From: Pseudomonas sp. S31
GTDB lineage: Bacteria > Pseudomonadota > Gammaproteobacteria > Pseudomonadales > Pseudomonadaceae
Length of the DNA stretch: 33,874 bases
Assembly: GCF_016648105.1 (NCBI RefSeq)
Contig: NZ_JACVVE010000050.1
Location: 1 to 33,874 of the forward strand
Direction: 5' to 3'
This document shows positions 15,913 through 24,070 of the stretch, piece after piece. Positions within the stretch are counted from its first letter, which is position 1, and the number at the start of each line of letters is the position of its first letter. Under the pieces are notes generated by a model. It did no database searches. It was not told the DNA's origin and saw nothing but the letters and a program-made list of their open reading frames with translations. A program made the translations under genes and the position numbers.

Positions 15913-17190
15913 ATGAACACCCGCATCGATCCCTCGCAACACCTGCTCGGCCAGGGCCCACTGGTCAGCCGCGAGCGCCTCTGGCAATCGCTGATGGACC
16001 TGGCCCGGCTCGGCGCCACGGCCAAGGGCGGAGTCTGCCGCCTGGCCCTCACCGACCTCGACCGCCAGGCCCGCGACCTGTTCGTGCGCTGGTGCGAGGA
16101 CGCCGGCTGCACGGTCAGCGTCGACGCCATCGGCAACATCTTCGCCCGCCGCCCGGGCCGCAACCCTGCCCTGCTCCCGGTGATGACCGGCAGCCACATC
16201 GACACCCAACCCACCGGCGGCAAGTTCGATGGCTGCTATGGGGTGATGGCCGGGCTGGAGGTGATGCGCACCCTCAATGACCTGCAGTTGGCCACCGAGG
16301 CGCCACTGGAGGTGGTGGTGTGGACCAACGAAGAAGGTTCGCGCTTCCCGCCGTGCATGATGGGCTCGGGCGTATTCGCCGGTAAGTTCGGCCTGCAGGA
16401 AACCCTGGACAAGGTCGACGACCAGGGCCTGTCGGTGGGCGCCGAGCTGGCCCGCATCGGCTACGCTGGGCCGCGCGTGCCCACCGGGCATGCCGTGGGC
16501 GCCTACTTCGAGGCGCACATCGAACAAGGCCCGGTGCTCGAAGACCAACGCACCACCATCGGCGTGGTACAGGGCTGCCTCGGGCAGAAGTGGTTCGACC
16601 TGGTGCTGACCGGGGTCGAGGCCCACGCCGGGCCGACACCGATGCACCTGCGCAAGGACGCCCTGGTCGGTGCCGCCGACGTCGTGGCAGCGGTCAACCG
16701 CGTGGCCCATGCCCATCAGCCGCATGCCTGCGGCACGGTCGGTTGCCTGAACCTGCACCCTGGCTCGCGCAATGTCATCCCCGGCCAGGTGCAGATGACC
16801 ATCGACCTGCGCCACCTCGACCCCGACCACCTGGCGGCCATGGTCGCCGAGGTACGCGAAGCCATCGAGGCCACCACGGCCAAGCATGGGCTGAGCTACC
16901 AGCTGACGCCGACCGCTGACTTCCCACCGCTGTACTTTGCCGAACAATGCGTCGATGCCGTGCGCCAGGGCGCCCGCGCCTTGGGCCTGAGCCACATGGA
17001 CATCGTCAGCGGCGCCGGCCACGACGCGATCTTCCTCGCCGAGCTGGGCCCGGCAGGGATGATCTTCGTGCCGTGCGAAGGCGGCATCAGCCACAACGAA
17101 ATCGAGAATGCCGCGCCGCAGGACCTGGCCGACGGCTGCGACGTGCTGCTGCGCGCCATGGTCCAGGCCGCCAACCAGGGAGCCCATTGA
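15913..17190 (+). CDS. Zn-dependent M20-family amidohydrolase (N-carbamoyl-L-amino acid / beta-ureidopropionase / allantoate type)
   Basis: A 425-residue cytoplasmic metallo-amidohydrolase of the hydantoinase/carbamoylase branch of peptidase family M20. Members cleave ureido or carbamoyl groups, releasing ammonia and carbon dioxide from compounds such as N-carbamoyl amino acids, ureidopropionate or allantoate. The predicted metal ligands are all present: H95 (GSHIDTQ), D106 (KFDGCYG), E141 (NEEGSRF), H202 (AHIEQGP) and H394 (GISHNE). A dimerisation domain (about 215-330) splits the catalytic domain. CAGGAGAG precedes the ATG at 15913. It is followed by the amidase after one base. The exact substrate is unknown. 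Confidence 0.9.
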   Translation: MNTRIDPSQHLLGQGPLVSRERLWQSLMDLARLGATAKGGVCRLALTDLDRQARDLFVRWCEDAGCTVSVDAIGNIFARRPGRNPALLPVMTGSHIDTQPTGGKFDGCYGVMAGLEVMRTLNDLQLATEAPLEVVVWTNEEGSRFPPCMMGSGVFAGKFGLQETLDKVDDQGLSVGAELARIGYAGPRVPTGHAVGAYFEAHIEQGPVLEDQRTTIGVVQGCLGQKWFDLVLTGVEAHAGPTPMHLRKDALVGAADVVAAVNRVAHAHQPHACGTVGCLNLHPGSRNVIPGQVQMTIDLRHLDPDHLAAMVAEVREAIEATTAKHGLSYQLTPTADFPPLYFAEQCVDAVRQGARALGLSHMDIVSGAGHDAIFLAELGPAGMIFVPCEGGISHNEIENAAPQDLADGCDVLLRAMVQAANQGAH

Positions 17191-17191
17191 G

Positions 17192-18601
17192 ATGACCGAC
17201 AAGACCGAAATCGGTGACTTCACCGCTGTCGAGCTGCTCGACCTGTACCAGCGCCGTGCCTTGTCGCCGGTGGAGGTGATTGACGATGTGCTGGCCCGCA
17301 TCGACCTGCACAATCCGGCGGTGAATGCCTACTGCCACGTCGACGGCGAAGGCGCCCGGGTCGCTGCCCGCGCCAGCGAACGGCGCTGGCAGCGGGGCGA
17401 ACCCTGTGGCCGGCTGGACGGCGTGCCGGCCTCGATCAAGGACCTGACCCTGACCCGCGGCATGCCGACCCGCAAGGGGTCGCGCACCACCTCCGGCACC
17501 GGGCCGTGGGAAGTCGATGCGCCCTTCAGCGCATTCATGCGCGAGGCCGGCGCGGTGCTGGTGGGCAAGACCACCACGCCGGAATTCGGCTGGAAGGGGG
17601 TCACCGACAACCCGCTGTACGGCATCACCCGCAACCCCTGGGATACCCGCCTGACCGCCGGCGGCTCGTCGGGGGGCGCGGCGGCGGCGGCGGCACTGAA
17701 CCTGGGCGTGCTGCACCAGGGCAGCGATGCCGGCGGCTCGATCCGTATTCCCTGTGCCTTCACCGGCACCTTCGGCATCAAGCCGACCTTCGGCTATGTG
17801 CCGCAGTGGCCGGCCAGCGCCATGACCGTGCTGTCGCACCTGGGTCCGATGACCCGCACCGTGGACGATGCAGTGCTGATGCTCGATTGCGTGGCGCACC
17901 CGGATGCCCGCGATGGCCTGGCCGGGGCACCGAGGCAGGCGCCGTGGCTGGCTGACCGGCAGGACCTGAGCGGCCTGCGCATCGCCTACAGTGCGGATTT
18001 CGGCTATGTGAAGGTCGACCCACAGATCGCGGGGCTGGTGGCGCAGGCGGTGGAGCGCCTGGCGCGACTGGGGGCCCAGGTGGAGGCGGTCGATCCGGGC
18101 TTCGCGGACCCACTGCAGACGTTCAATACCTTGTGGTTCGCCGGAGCCGCGCGCCTGGCCAGCAGCTTCAGCGACGAACAGCGGGCGATGATCGACCCCG
18201 GCCTGAACTGGATCGCCGAACAGGGCGCGCGGATCGGCTTGAGCGAGTACACCGAGGCGCTGGAGGCACGGGCGGATCTGATCGCGAAGATGAATGCCTT
18301 CCACCAGCGCTATGACGTACTGGTGTCACCGATGCTGCCACTGGTGGCGTTCGAGGCAGGGCACAACGTGCCGCCGGGGTCGGGGATGGATCAGTGGATG
18401 GAATGGACACCGTTCAGCTACCCGTTCAACCTGACTCAGCAGCCGGCGGCCTCGGTGCCGTGCGGGTTTACCCGAGAAGGGTTGCCGGTGGGGTTGCAGG
18501 TGGTGGCTGGGCGGTTTGCCGATGAACAGGTGCTACGGGTGTGCAAAGTGTATGAGCAGCATTATCCGAGCCGGCATCTGCAAGCGCCGATTGGTGGGTG
18601 A
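17192..18601 (+). CDS. Amidase (amidase signature family)
   Basis: A 469-residue serine hydrolase that cleaves an amide bond and releases ammonia or an amine. The Ser-cis-Ser-Lys triad is complete: Lys83 (SIKDL), the cis-Ser in GGSSGG (159/160) and nucleophile Ser183 (GSDAGGSIRIPC). Length and C-terminal motif (QPAASVPCGFTREGLPVGLQ) are typical of bacterial amidases. The ATG at 17192 lies one base after the hydrolase stop codon, so the two are coupled. Together they suggest stepwise release of nitrogen from one imported compound. The frame could be read further upstream from 17108, but this would overlap the hydrolase. Confidence 0.92.
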   Translation: MTDKTEIGDFTAVELLDLYQRRALSPVEVIDDVLARIDLHNPAVNAYCHVDGEGARVAARASERRWQRGEPCGRLDGVPASIKDLTLTRGMPTRKGSRTTSGTGPWEVDAPFSAFMREAGAVLVGKTTTPEFGWKGVTDNPLYGITRNPWDTRLTAGGSSGGAAAAAALNLGVLHQGSDAGGSIRIPCAFTGTFGIKPTFGYVPQWPASAMTVLSHLGPMTRTVDDAVLMLDCVAHPDARDGLAGAPRQAPWLADRQDLSGLRIAYSADFGYVKVDPQIAGLVAQAVERLARLGAQVEAVDPGFADPLQTFNTLWFAGAARLASSFSDEQRAMIDPGLNWIAEQGARIGLSEYTEALEARADLIAKMNAFHQRYDVLVSPMLPLVAFEAGHNVPPGSGMDQWMEWTPFSYPFNLTQQPAASVPCGFTREGLPVGLQVVAGRFADEQVLRVCKVYEQHYPSRHLQAPIGG

Positions 18602-18617
18602 GATGGGGTGGAGTTGC

Positions 18618-18709
18618 GGGCCCTTTCGCGGGTAAACCCGCTCCTACACAACCTCCATTTCGATGACGATGGGGTCCGTGTAGGAGCGGGTTTACCCGCG
18701 AAGGGGCCG
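18618..18709. repeat. REP pair (inverted)
   Basis: GGGCCCTTTCGCGGGTAAAC with CCGCTCCTACAC is inverted as GTGTAGGAGCGGG with TTTACCCGCGAAGGGGCC, 30 bases apart. It lies between the convergent amidase and thiO genes and closes the catabolic cluster. Confidence 0.9.
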
Positions 18710-18726
18710 GTGCAGCCAGCGCTAGA

Positions 18727-19821
18727 TCACAACCGCCCCGCCGGCGCATACGGCGTCGGGTCGATGATCGGCTCGGCGCCGGTCAGCAAATCGGTGAACA
18801 ACTGGCACGATGCCGGCGCCAGCACCAAACCATTACGGTAATGCCCGCAGTTCAACCACAACCCATCATGCCCCGGCACCGGCCCGATATAGGGAACCCC
18901 CTCCGGCGACCCTGGCCGCAGCCCTGCCCAATGGGCCACCACCGTGGCCTCGGCCAACTGCGGCAGCAGCTCCACCGCCGAGGCCTTGAGGCTGGCCAGC
19001 GCCTCCTCGGTAGGCGTCTTGTCGTAGCGCGCATGCTCCAGCGTACTGCCCACCAGGATATGCCCATCACGACGCGGAATGGCATAGCGGCCCTTGGCCA
19101 GGACCATGCTCGGCAGGAAGTCCGCCGCGCACTTGAACAGGATCATCTGCCCCTTCACCGGCTCCACCGGCAGCGCCAGGCCCAGCGTGCCCAACAGGTC
19201 GCCGCTCCAGGCTCCAGCACTGAGCACCACCTCGTCGGCAGCCAGCACGCCATCATCGGTCTGCACACCCGTCACCCGCCCCGCTTGCTGCTGGAAACCG
19301 GTGACCTGGCAATGCTCGCGCAAGGTCACGTTGGGCAGTGCCTGCAGCGCTGCTTTCAGTGACTTCACCAAGCGCGGGTTGCGCACGTTGGCCACGCCCG
19401 CCATGTAGATCGCCCGCTGGTAACCCGGCCCGAGCACCGGCACCGCGTCGTACACCGCCGAGATATCCACGGCGCTGAGCGGCCGGCCCTGACGGCCAGC
19501 CCAGGCCAGGGCCTCGGCTTCATCGTCGAGGTCGAGCCAATACAGGCCGGTAGTGTGCACCTCCGGGTCGAGGCCGGTGCTGGCGAACAGGCGCTCGCCC
19601 AGCTGTGGATAAAAATCCTGCGACCAGTGCGCCAGGGCCGTCACCGCCGGGCTGTAGCGCCACGGGTAGAGCGGCGAGACGATACCGCCACCCGCCCACG
19701 ACGATTCACGGCCGACCTCACCCTGGTCACAGACCACCACCTCGCCAACCTTCGCCGCCAGGTTGTATGCAGTCAGCAGGCCGATCACGCCGCCGCCGAC
19801 AATTACTACTCGCTTGCTCAT
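18727..19821 (-). CDS. thiO: Glycine oxidase ThiO
   Basis: A 364-residue flavoenzyme of the DAO family that oxidises glycine to iminoacetate (dehydroglycine) for the thiazole ring of thiamine. The N-terminal FAD motif GxGxxG is at residues 9-14 (VGGGVIGLLTAYNLA). ESSWAGGGIVSPLYPW follows as in ThiO. The C-terminal WAGLRPGSPEGVPYIGPVPG and NCGHYRNGLVLAP are the second FAD-binding block and the glycine-oxidase signature. The ATG at 19821 gives the family-typical N-terminus; a frame extension to 19869 is not needed. It lies 55 bp downstream of the minor pilin genes on the same strand, an unrelated neighbour. Confidence 0.94.
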   Translation of the reverse strand: MSKRVVIVGGGVIGLLTAYNLAAKVGEVVVCDQGEVGRESSWAGGGIVSPLYPWRYSPAVTALAHWSQDFYPQLGERLFASTGLDPEVHTTGLYWLDLDDEAEALAWAGRQGRPLSAVDISAVYDAVPVLGPGYQRAIYMAGVANVRNPRLVKSLKAALQALPNVTLREHCQVTGFQQQAGRVTGVQTDDGVLAADEVVLSAGAWSGDLLGTLGLALPVEPVKGQMILFKCAADFLPSMVLAKGRYAIPRRDGHILVGSTLEHARYDKTPTEEALASLKASAVELLPQLAEATVVAHWAGLRPGSPEGVPYIGPVPGHDGLWLNCGHYRNGLVLAPASCQLFTDLLTGAEPIIDPTPYAPAGRL

Positions 19822-19876
19822 CCGTCGATCCAAACACCTGAAGTAAAACCAGGGTGCACGGGGCACCATTCAACCT

Positions 19877-20266
19877 TCAGCTCCCCCAGCATCCCATCGC
19901 GCCGCTGGGCGCGCCTGGGTTGGCCTGTCGACCGGCCTGGTCGAGCGTGTAGTCCGCGCAGCGGTCGGCAGCCATCAAACCTTGGGGCTGGCGCCGGGCA
20001 CGCAGCATGAAGCTGTCGGCGTGACGTTCGACGTCCAGGCGGTAATGGCGATTGCCGCCGGGCAGCGCGGGGTCGCCTTCGGCGTAGCTGCCGGTACGGG
20101 TACGGTGGCGTTCGAGCGTCAGCGCGGCGTCATGCAGCAGGCCGACCACTTCGCTGCGTGCGGCTCGCCTGAGCTGGTCGCTGTAACTGGGGTAGGCAAT
20201 GGCTGCCAGCATGCCGGTCACGGCCAAGACAATCAATAACTCGATCAGGCTCATCCCTTGCTGCAT
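19877..20266 (-). CDS. pilE: Type IV minor pilin PilE-like
   Basis: A 129-residue prepilin. The short leader MQQG is followed by the class IV processing motif G|MSLIELLIVLAV, with Glu5 present, and a hydrophobic helix. The globular domain ends with two cysteines (RCADYTL and GCWGS) that would close the usual C-terminal disulfide loop. It would be processed by PilD and incorporated at or near the pilus tip in the inner membrane/periplasm. The ATG at 20266 follows the pilX stop by one base. A longer frame from 20431 would overlap pilX and is not real. Confidence 0.88.
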   Translation of the reverse strand: MQQGMSLIELLIVLAVTGMLAAIAYPSYSDQLRRAARSEVVGLLHDAALTLERHRTRTGSYAEGDPALPGGNRHYRLDVERHADSFMLRARRQPQGLMAADRCADYTLDQAGRQANPGAPSGAMGCWGS

Positions 20267-20267
20267 G

Positions 20268-20738
20268 TCAGTCCTCGCCCATTCTCTGCCGCCACAGCAG
20301 GCGCTGGGGGGCCTGTGCTTGAGCGTCCGGCATTGCATACACCGCTTCCAGCACCTGGCGCCCCTCCACTTGCCGGCTGACCGCCGTGGCCCGGACCAAT
20401 CTGGCCGGCGCCTCGGCAAGATGCGTGGCACGGCTGCTGATACCCAGGTTCTGCAGTTGGAAGTAACCGCTTGGCGTGGCGTGCCACTGGCCCTGCAGTT
20501 GATGAGGCCGCGGCGGCGGCCTGCAAGCGGCGCACTCGCCTGGCAGCGCTCTGTGCATTTCAGCCACGGCAGCGGCCAGCGTGGCTTCGGCCTGCTCCAA
20601 GCCCTGCAGCCCCTCGCTCAAGAGCCGCGCCATGCGAGCTTCATGCAGCGCAGCGGTCAGCGCCGAGGCGGCCAGCAAGCCCAGCAACAGGCTCATGATC
20701 AGCGCCAGCAACAGTACTACCCCAGCTTGGCGTCTCAT
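20268..20738 (-). CDS. pilX: Type IV pilus assembly protein PilX-like
   Basis: A 156-residue minor pilin. The N-terminus RRQAG|VVLLLALIMSLLLG is a prepilin-type motif without Glu5, as expected for PilX/GspK-type tip proteins. A long helix and a Cys pair (ECAAC, near residue 70) follow. The start ATG at 20738 overlaps the pilW stop codon as ATGA, which chooses it over the ATG at 20753. It belongs to the leftward pilV-pilW-pilX-pilE set. Confidence 0.82.
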   Translation of the reverse strand: MRRQAGVVLLLALIMSLLLGLLAASALTAALHEARMARLLSEGLQGLEQAEATLAAAVAEMHRALPGECAACRPPPRPHQLQGQWHATPSGYFQLQNLGISSRATHLAEAPARLVRATAVSRQVEGRQVLEAVYAMPDAQAQAPQRLLWRQRMGED

Positions 20739-21376
20739 GCGTCGACCAGCCAATTGCGTACCGCCACGCTCAGTACGTGTCGCTGCTCGATGCCCAGCGT
20801 CGGCTCGAACAGGGTCAGCTGGATATCCACCCGCTGCTCGCCGCCCTCCCCGACCACGGCCACCTGCAGTTCGCGCACGTGATCGATCAGCGGCTGGGTG
20901 CTCGTGCCCCGCCTGAACTGCAGCGTGGTGCCGACCAGTTGGTAACGGTGCCGGCTGATCGCTACGGCCAGGTCTTGGCCTTGCCTACCGCCGTCGCGCA
21001 CCTGGGCGTAGCTGATGCAGTCGGTCAACAGGGTCCAATCCGGCTCGCCGGGCATGCCGGGCAGCTGCGCCACCACCAGGCTCAGGCGCCCTGGGCCGAC
21101 CACCAGCGGCTGAGCGAAGGCGGCCATCGCAGCCGGTGTCTCGAAGTCCTCCGGCTCCAGACGCAGGCAACCGAACATGCCGGCCATGCGGATGTCCTGG
21201 GCCATGCGCAGCAACGCCAGGCGGGCATCGTCCTGCAGGCGCGTGGCCATGCCTTGCAGGCGCCAGGCCTCATGGGCCGAAACGAACACCCGGCTGGCGG
21301 CAGTCAGCAACGCCAGGCCGATGGCCAGCGCCAGGAGCATTTCCAGCAGGCCAAAACCGCGCTGCCCAGGCTTCAT
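20735..21376 (-). CDS. pilW: Type IV pilus assembly protein PilW-like
   Basis: A 213-residue minor pilin. Leader MKPGQRG, cleavage G|FGLLEMLLALAIGL with Glu5, then a beta-rich globular domain with one Cys pair (GC at about 68 and DC at about 118). The C-terminus (HVLSVAVRNW) is like PilW proteins. It is shorter than the P. aeruginosa PilW as I know the family. It overlaps pilV (ATGA at 21373-21376) and pilX (ATGA at 20735-20738). Confidence 0.82.
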   Translation of the reverse strand: MKPGQRGFGLLEMLLALAIGLALLTAASRVFVSAHEAWRLQGMATRLQDDARLALLRMAQDIRMAGMFGCLRLEPEDFETPAAMAAFAQPLVVGPGRLSLVVAQLPGMPGEPDWTLLTDCISYAQVRDGGRQGQDLAVAISRHRYQLVGTTLQFRRGTSTQPLIDHVRELQVAVVGEGGEQRVDIQLTLFEPTLGIEQRHVLSVAVRNWLVDA

Positions 21377-21573
21377 GGCTGCCCACCGCCGGCCGTCCTG
21401 GCCCGCTCCTGCAAGCTATGCGCGGCCAGGGCCGCACGGGTATCGGTGAACGCCGCCTCGGTGGCCTGCAAGGCCCGCATCTGCATCGACGCCGAGGCGA
21501 ACAGGCCGACGGCCAGCACGCCCATGGCCAGCAAGACCTCCAACAGCGTCATCCCGCGTTGCTGCGTGCGCAT
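21373..21573 (-). CDS. pilV: Type IV pilus modification/minor pilin PilV-like, very short
   Basis: Only 66 residues. A leader MRTQQRG and motif G|MTLLEVLLAMGVLAVGL (Glu5 present) are followed by one helix (FASASMQMRALQATEAAFTD) and a short tail, with no globular domain. PilV proteins are usually about 130-180 residues. GGAGGGCACAGGG lies upstream of the ATG at 21573. The four-base overlap with pilW argues that the short form is genuine rather than a frameshift. It is the first gene of the leftward set and is divergent from the fimT-like gene. Confidence 0.72.
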   Translation of the reverse strand: MRTQQRGMTLLEVLLAMGVLAVGLFASASMQMRALQATEAAFTDTRAALAAHSLQERARTAGGGQP

Positions 21574-21622
21574 CCCTGTGCCCTCCACGACATTTCCCGC
21601 AAATGCTTTGAACCTGCCCGAC

Positions 21623-21637
21623 TGGACCTCGTGTCCA
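21623..21637. promoter_or_regulatory. Small inverted repeat between pilV and fimT
   Basis: TGGAC and GTCCA flank CTCGT in the middle of the 109-bp divergent intergenic region. It could be a shared operator. I could not identify clear -35/-10 boxes or a sigma-54 site beside it. Confidence 0.25.
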
Positions 21638-21682
21638 ATCAGCAGGAAGCTAAAGCCAAGCACTTCCAGGGAGGAATGCACG

Positions 21683-22162
21683 GTGAAGCAACAGGGCGTA
21701 ACACTGATACAGATGATGCTGGCGTTGGCCATGGCCGTGTTGCTCACGCAACTCGGCATGCCTGCCTACGCCCGCTTGAGCGATGACCTACACCGCGCCG
21801 CTGCCGCCCGCGATCTCGTCCAGGCGCTGCGCAGCGCCCGCAGCCATGCCCTGCTGCAAGGCCAGGCAGTGTTGGTGGAGGCTGTGGATAACGATTGGGG
21901 CAAGGGCTGGCGCGTCATGCTTCGACACAATCGGCAGGTGCTGCGCGAGCACAGGCTGAGCCGCCAGTTGCACATCGTGGCGAACCGCGGCGATCAGGTG
22001 ACATTCACCGAAACAGGTGTGACGCAGGGAGGGAACAACGGAACGTTGGCAGTGTGCGAGCGCGATACGCCCACCAGCCAGTATCGCGTGGTCATTGCGA
22101 CCAGCGGCAGGGTCAGCCTGCGCACCGGGGCGGCGGACCAACCCCGGTGCGCAGGCGCCTGA
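21683..22162 (+). CDS. fimT: FimT/GspH-like type IV pseudopilin with Glu5 replaced by Gln
   Basis: A 159-residue prepilin-like protein. A GTG start at 21683 follows AGGGAGGA by seven bases. The leader MKQQG is followed by VTLIQMMLALAMAVLLTQLG. The FimT/GspH features are the LSDDLHRAAAARDLVQALRS region, the SARSHALLQGQ stretch and a C-terminal GRVSLRTG-type strand. Position 5 after the cleavage site is Gln (CAG), whereas nearly all pilins have Glu there. It is transcribed away from pilV. Its stop codon abuts that of the convergent ispH. Confidence 0.8.
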   Translation: MKQQGVTLIQMMLALAMAVLLTQLGMPAYARLSDDLHRAAAARDLVQALRSARSHALLQGQAVLVEAVDNDWGKGWRVMLRHNRQVLREHRLSRQLHIVANRGDQVTFTETGVTQGGNNGTLAVCERDTPTSQYRVVIATSGRVSLRTGAADQPRCAGA

Positions 22163-23110
22163 TCAGATCAACGAGCGGACGCGCAATTCCTTGGGCATGG
22201 AGAACGTGATGTTCTCCGGGCGCCCATCGAGCTCTTCGGCGCCAGTGGCACCCCAGGCCTTGAGCTGCTCGATCACGCCACGTACCAGCACCTCGGGCGC
22301 CGAGGCGCCAGCGGTGATACCGATCTTCGCCGCGTCGTCGAACCAGCTGCGTTGCAGGTCCTCGGCCCCGTCGATCAGGTAGGCCGGGGTGCTCATCCGT
22401 TCGGCCAGCTCACGCAGGCGGTTGGAGTTGGAGCTGTTGGGGCTGCCCACCACCAGCACCACGTCGCACTCGTCGGCCAACTGCTTGACCGCGTCCTGGC
22501 GGTTCTGAGTGGCGTAGCAGATGTCGTCCTTGCGTGGGCCACCGATGTTCGGGAAGCGCGCGCGCAGGGCATCGATCACCCGGCTGGTGTCGTCCATCGA
22601 CAGGGTGGTCTGGGTGACGAAGGCCAGATGGTCCGGGTCGCGCACCTGCAACTGGCCGACGTCTTCCTCGTCTTCGACGAGGTAGATGGCGCCGCCGTTG
22701 CTGGCGTCGTACTGGCCCATGGTGCCTTCGACTTCCGGGTGCCCTTCGTGGCCGATGAGGATGCACTCACGGCCGTCGCGGCTGTACTTGGCGACCTCGA
22801 TGTGCACCTTGGTCACCAGCGGGCAAGTGGCGTCGAACACCTTCAGGCCACGGCCAGCGGCTTCCTGGCGCACGGCCTGGGAAACACCATGGGCACTGAA
22901 GATGACGATGACGTCGTCCGGCACCTGGTCCAGCTCTTCGACGAAGATGGCGCCGCGGTTGCGCAGGTCTTCGACCACGAACTTGTTGTGCACCACTTCG
23001 TGACGCACGTAGATCGGCGGGCCGAAGACCTCCAGCGCGCGGTTGACGATCTCGATCGCCCGGTCGACCCCCGCGCAGAAGCCGCGTGGGTTGGCGAGTT
23101 TGATTTGCAT
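22163..23110 (-). CDS. ispH: 4-hydroxy-3-methylbut-2-enyl diphosphate reductase IspH (LytB)
   Basis: A 315-residue iron-sulfur enzyme that makes isopentenyl and dimethylallyl diphosphate in the last step of the MEP isoprenoid pathway. The three cluster-binding cysteines are present: C12 (GFCAGV), C96 (DATCPLV) and C198 (DICYATQ). The substrate-binding residues H41, H74, H124 and catalytic E126 (HEGHPEVEG) are also present. It lies 14 bases after fkpB in the ribF-ileS-lspA-fkpB-ispH series and is the last gene of that operon. No terminator follows before the convergent fimT. Confidence 0.97.
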   Translation of the reverse strand: MQIKLANPRGFCAGVDRAIEIVNRALEVFGPPIYVRHEVVHNKFVVEDLRNRGAIFVEELDQVPDDVIVIFSAHGVSQAVRQEAAGRGLKVFDATCPLVTKVHIEVAKYSRDGRECILIGHEGHPEVEGTMGQYDASNGGAIYLVEDEEDVGQLQVRDPDHLAFVTQTTLSMDDTSRVIDALRARFPNIGGPRKDDICYATQNRQDAVKQLADECDVVLVVGSPNSSNSNRLRELAERMSTPAYLIDGAEDLQRSWFDDAAKIGITAGASAPEVLVRGVIEQLKAWGATGAEELDGRPENITFSMPKELRVRSLI

Positions 23111-23124
23111 GCTCGGCTCCAGGC

Positions 23125-23562
23125 TTACAGGGCCTTCACCTCGAGGATCTCCACCTCGAAGGTCAGGGTCTTGCCAGCCAGTGGGTGATTGAAGTCGATG
23201 GTCACCTGGTCTTCATCGAATGCCTTGACCACACCCGGCAGCTCGGTATTGGCGGCATCGTTGAAGATGATCAGCAGCCCTTCGGACAACTCCATGCCCT
23301 CGAATTGCGAGCGCGCAATGACCTGCACGTTCTGCGGGTTGGGCTGGCCGAAGGCGTTCTCCGGCTCTACCTTCACGGTACGCTTGTCGCCGGCCTTGAA
23401 GCCGAACAGGGCGTTCTCGAAGCCGGGCAGCAGGTTGCCATCGCCGACCTTGAAAGTAGCCGGGGCCTTGTCGAAGGTGCTGTCGACGGTGTCGCCGTTT
23501 TCCAGGTGCAGGGCGAAGTGCAGGGTGACTTCGGTGTTCTGGGCGATACGGGTATCAGTCAT
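23125..23562 (-). CDS. fkpB: FKBP-type peptidyl-prolyl cis-trans isomerase FkpB (SlpA-like)
   Basis: A 145-residue cytoplasmic protein of the SlpA/SlyD type: an FKBP fold interrupted by an insert-in-flap chaperone domain (about 70-120). The sequence has LHFALHLENGDTVDSTFD and the LPGFENALFGFKAGDK strand. It lacks the His-rich metal tail of SlyD, which with the gene order fits FkpB/SlpA. It helps fold proline-containing proteins. It overlaps lspA by eight bases. Confidence 0.93.
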   Translation of the reverse strand: MTDTRIAQNTEVTLHFALHLENGDTVDSTFDKAPATFKVGDGNLLPGFENALFGFKAGDKRTVKVEPENAFGQPNPQNVQVIARSQFEGMELSEGLLIIFNDAANTELPGVVKAFDEDQVTIDFNHPLAGKTLTFEVEILEVKAL

Positions 23563-24070
23563 GGACAGGATCCTCCGACTTCTTGCTCTTGAACATATCC
23601 AGCGCCAGCATCACCGCTCCGACGGTGATGGCGCAGTCCGCCAGGTTGAACACCGGGAACCGCCAGATATCTTTCCAGTGGACGAAGATGAAATCGATCA
23701 CATGGCCGTGGGCCATGCGATCGTACAGGTTGCCCAGCGCGCCACCGAGCACCAGGGCCAGGGCGATCGCCAGCCAGGTCTCGCCGCGCCCCAGGCGCTT
23801 GAGCCAGACCACCAGCACACCACTGACCACCACGGCGATCAGGGCGAACAGCCAGCGCTGCCAGCCTGCGCTTTCCGACAGGAAGCTGAACGCCGCACCG
23901 GTGTTGTAGGCCAGCGCCCAGTTGAGCAGGTCGGGGATGACGACGATCTGCCGGCCATCGGCCAGCGCGCTGTCGAAATAGACCTTGGTCAACTGGTCGA
24001 GGATCACCACCACCAGGCTCAGGAGCAACCAGCCGAGGCGCCCGAAGCGCCCCGCCGCAGGGTTAGGCAT
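23555..24070 (-). CDS. lspA: Lipoprotein signal peptidase LspA (signal peptidase II)
   Basis: A 171-residue inner-membrane aspartyl protease that removes signal peptides from prolipoproteins after diacylglyceryl transfer. Four membrane helices are visible. The conserved blocks are LDQLTKVYF, NTGAAFSF, GNLYDRM with the first catalytic Asp and FNLADCAITVG with the second. The ATG at 24070 overlaps the ileS stop (TATGCCTAA). The longer frame from 24085 lies inside ileS and is less likely. Between ileS and fkpB. Confidence 0.96.
   Translation of the reverse strand: MPNPAAGRFGRLGWLLLSLVVVILDQLTKVYFDSALADGRQIVVIPDLLNWALAYNTGAAFSFLSESAGWQRWLFALIAVVVSGVLVVWLKRLGRGETWLAIALALVLGGALGNLYDRMAHGHVIDFIFVHWKDIWRFPVFNLADCAITVGAVMLALDMFKSKKSEDPVHD

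Noticed and set aside
15880..18610. Naming the hydrolase pair as allantoin or hydantoin degradation
   Set aside because: No allantoinase, hydantoinase or ureidoglycolate gene is present, and the family cannot be assigned to one substrate from motifs alone.
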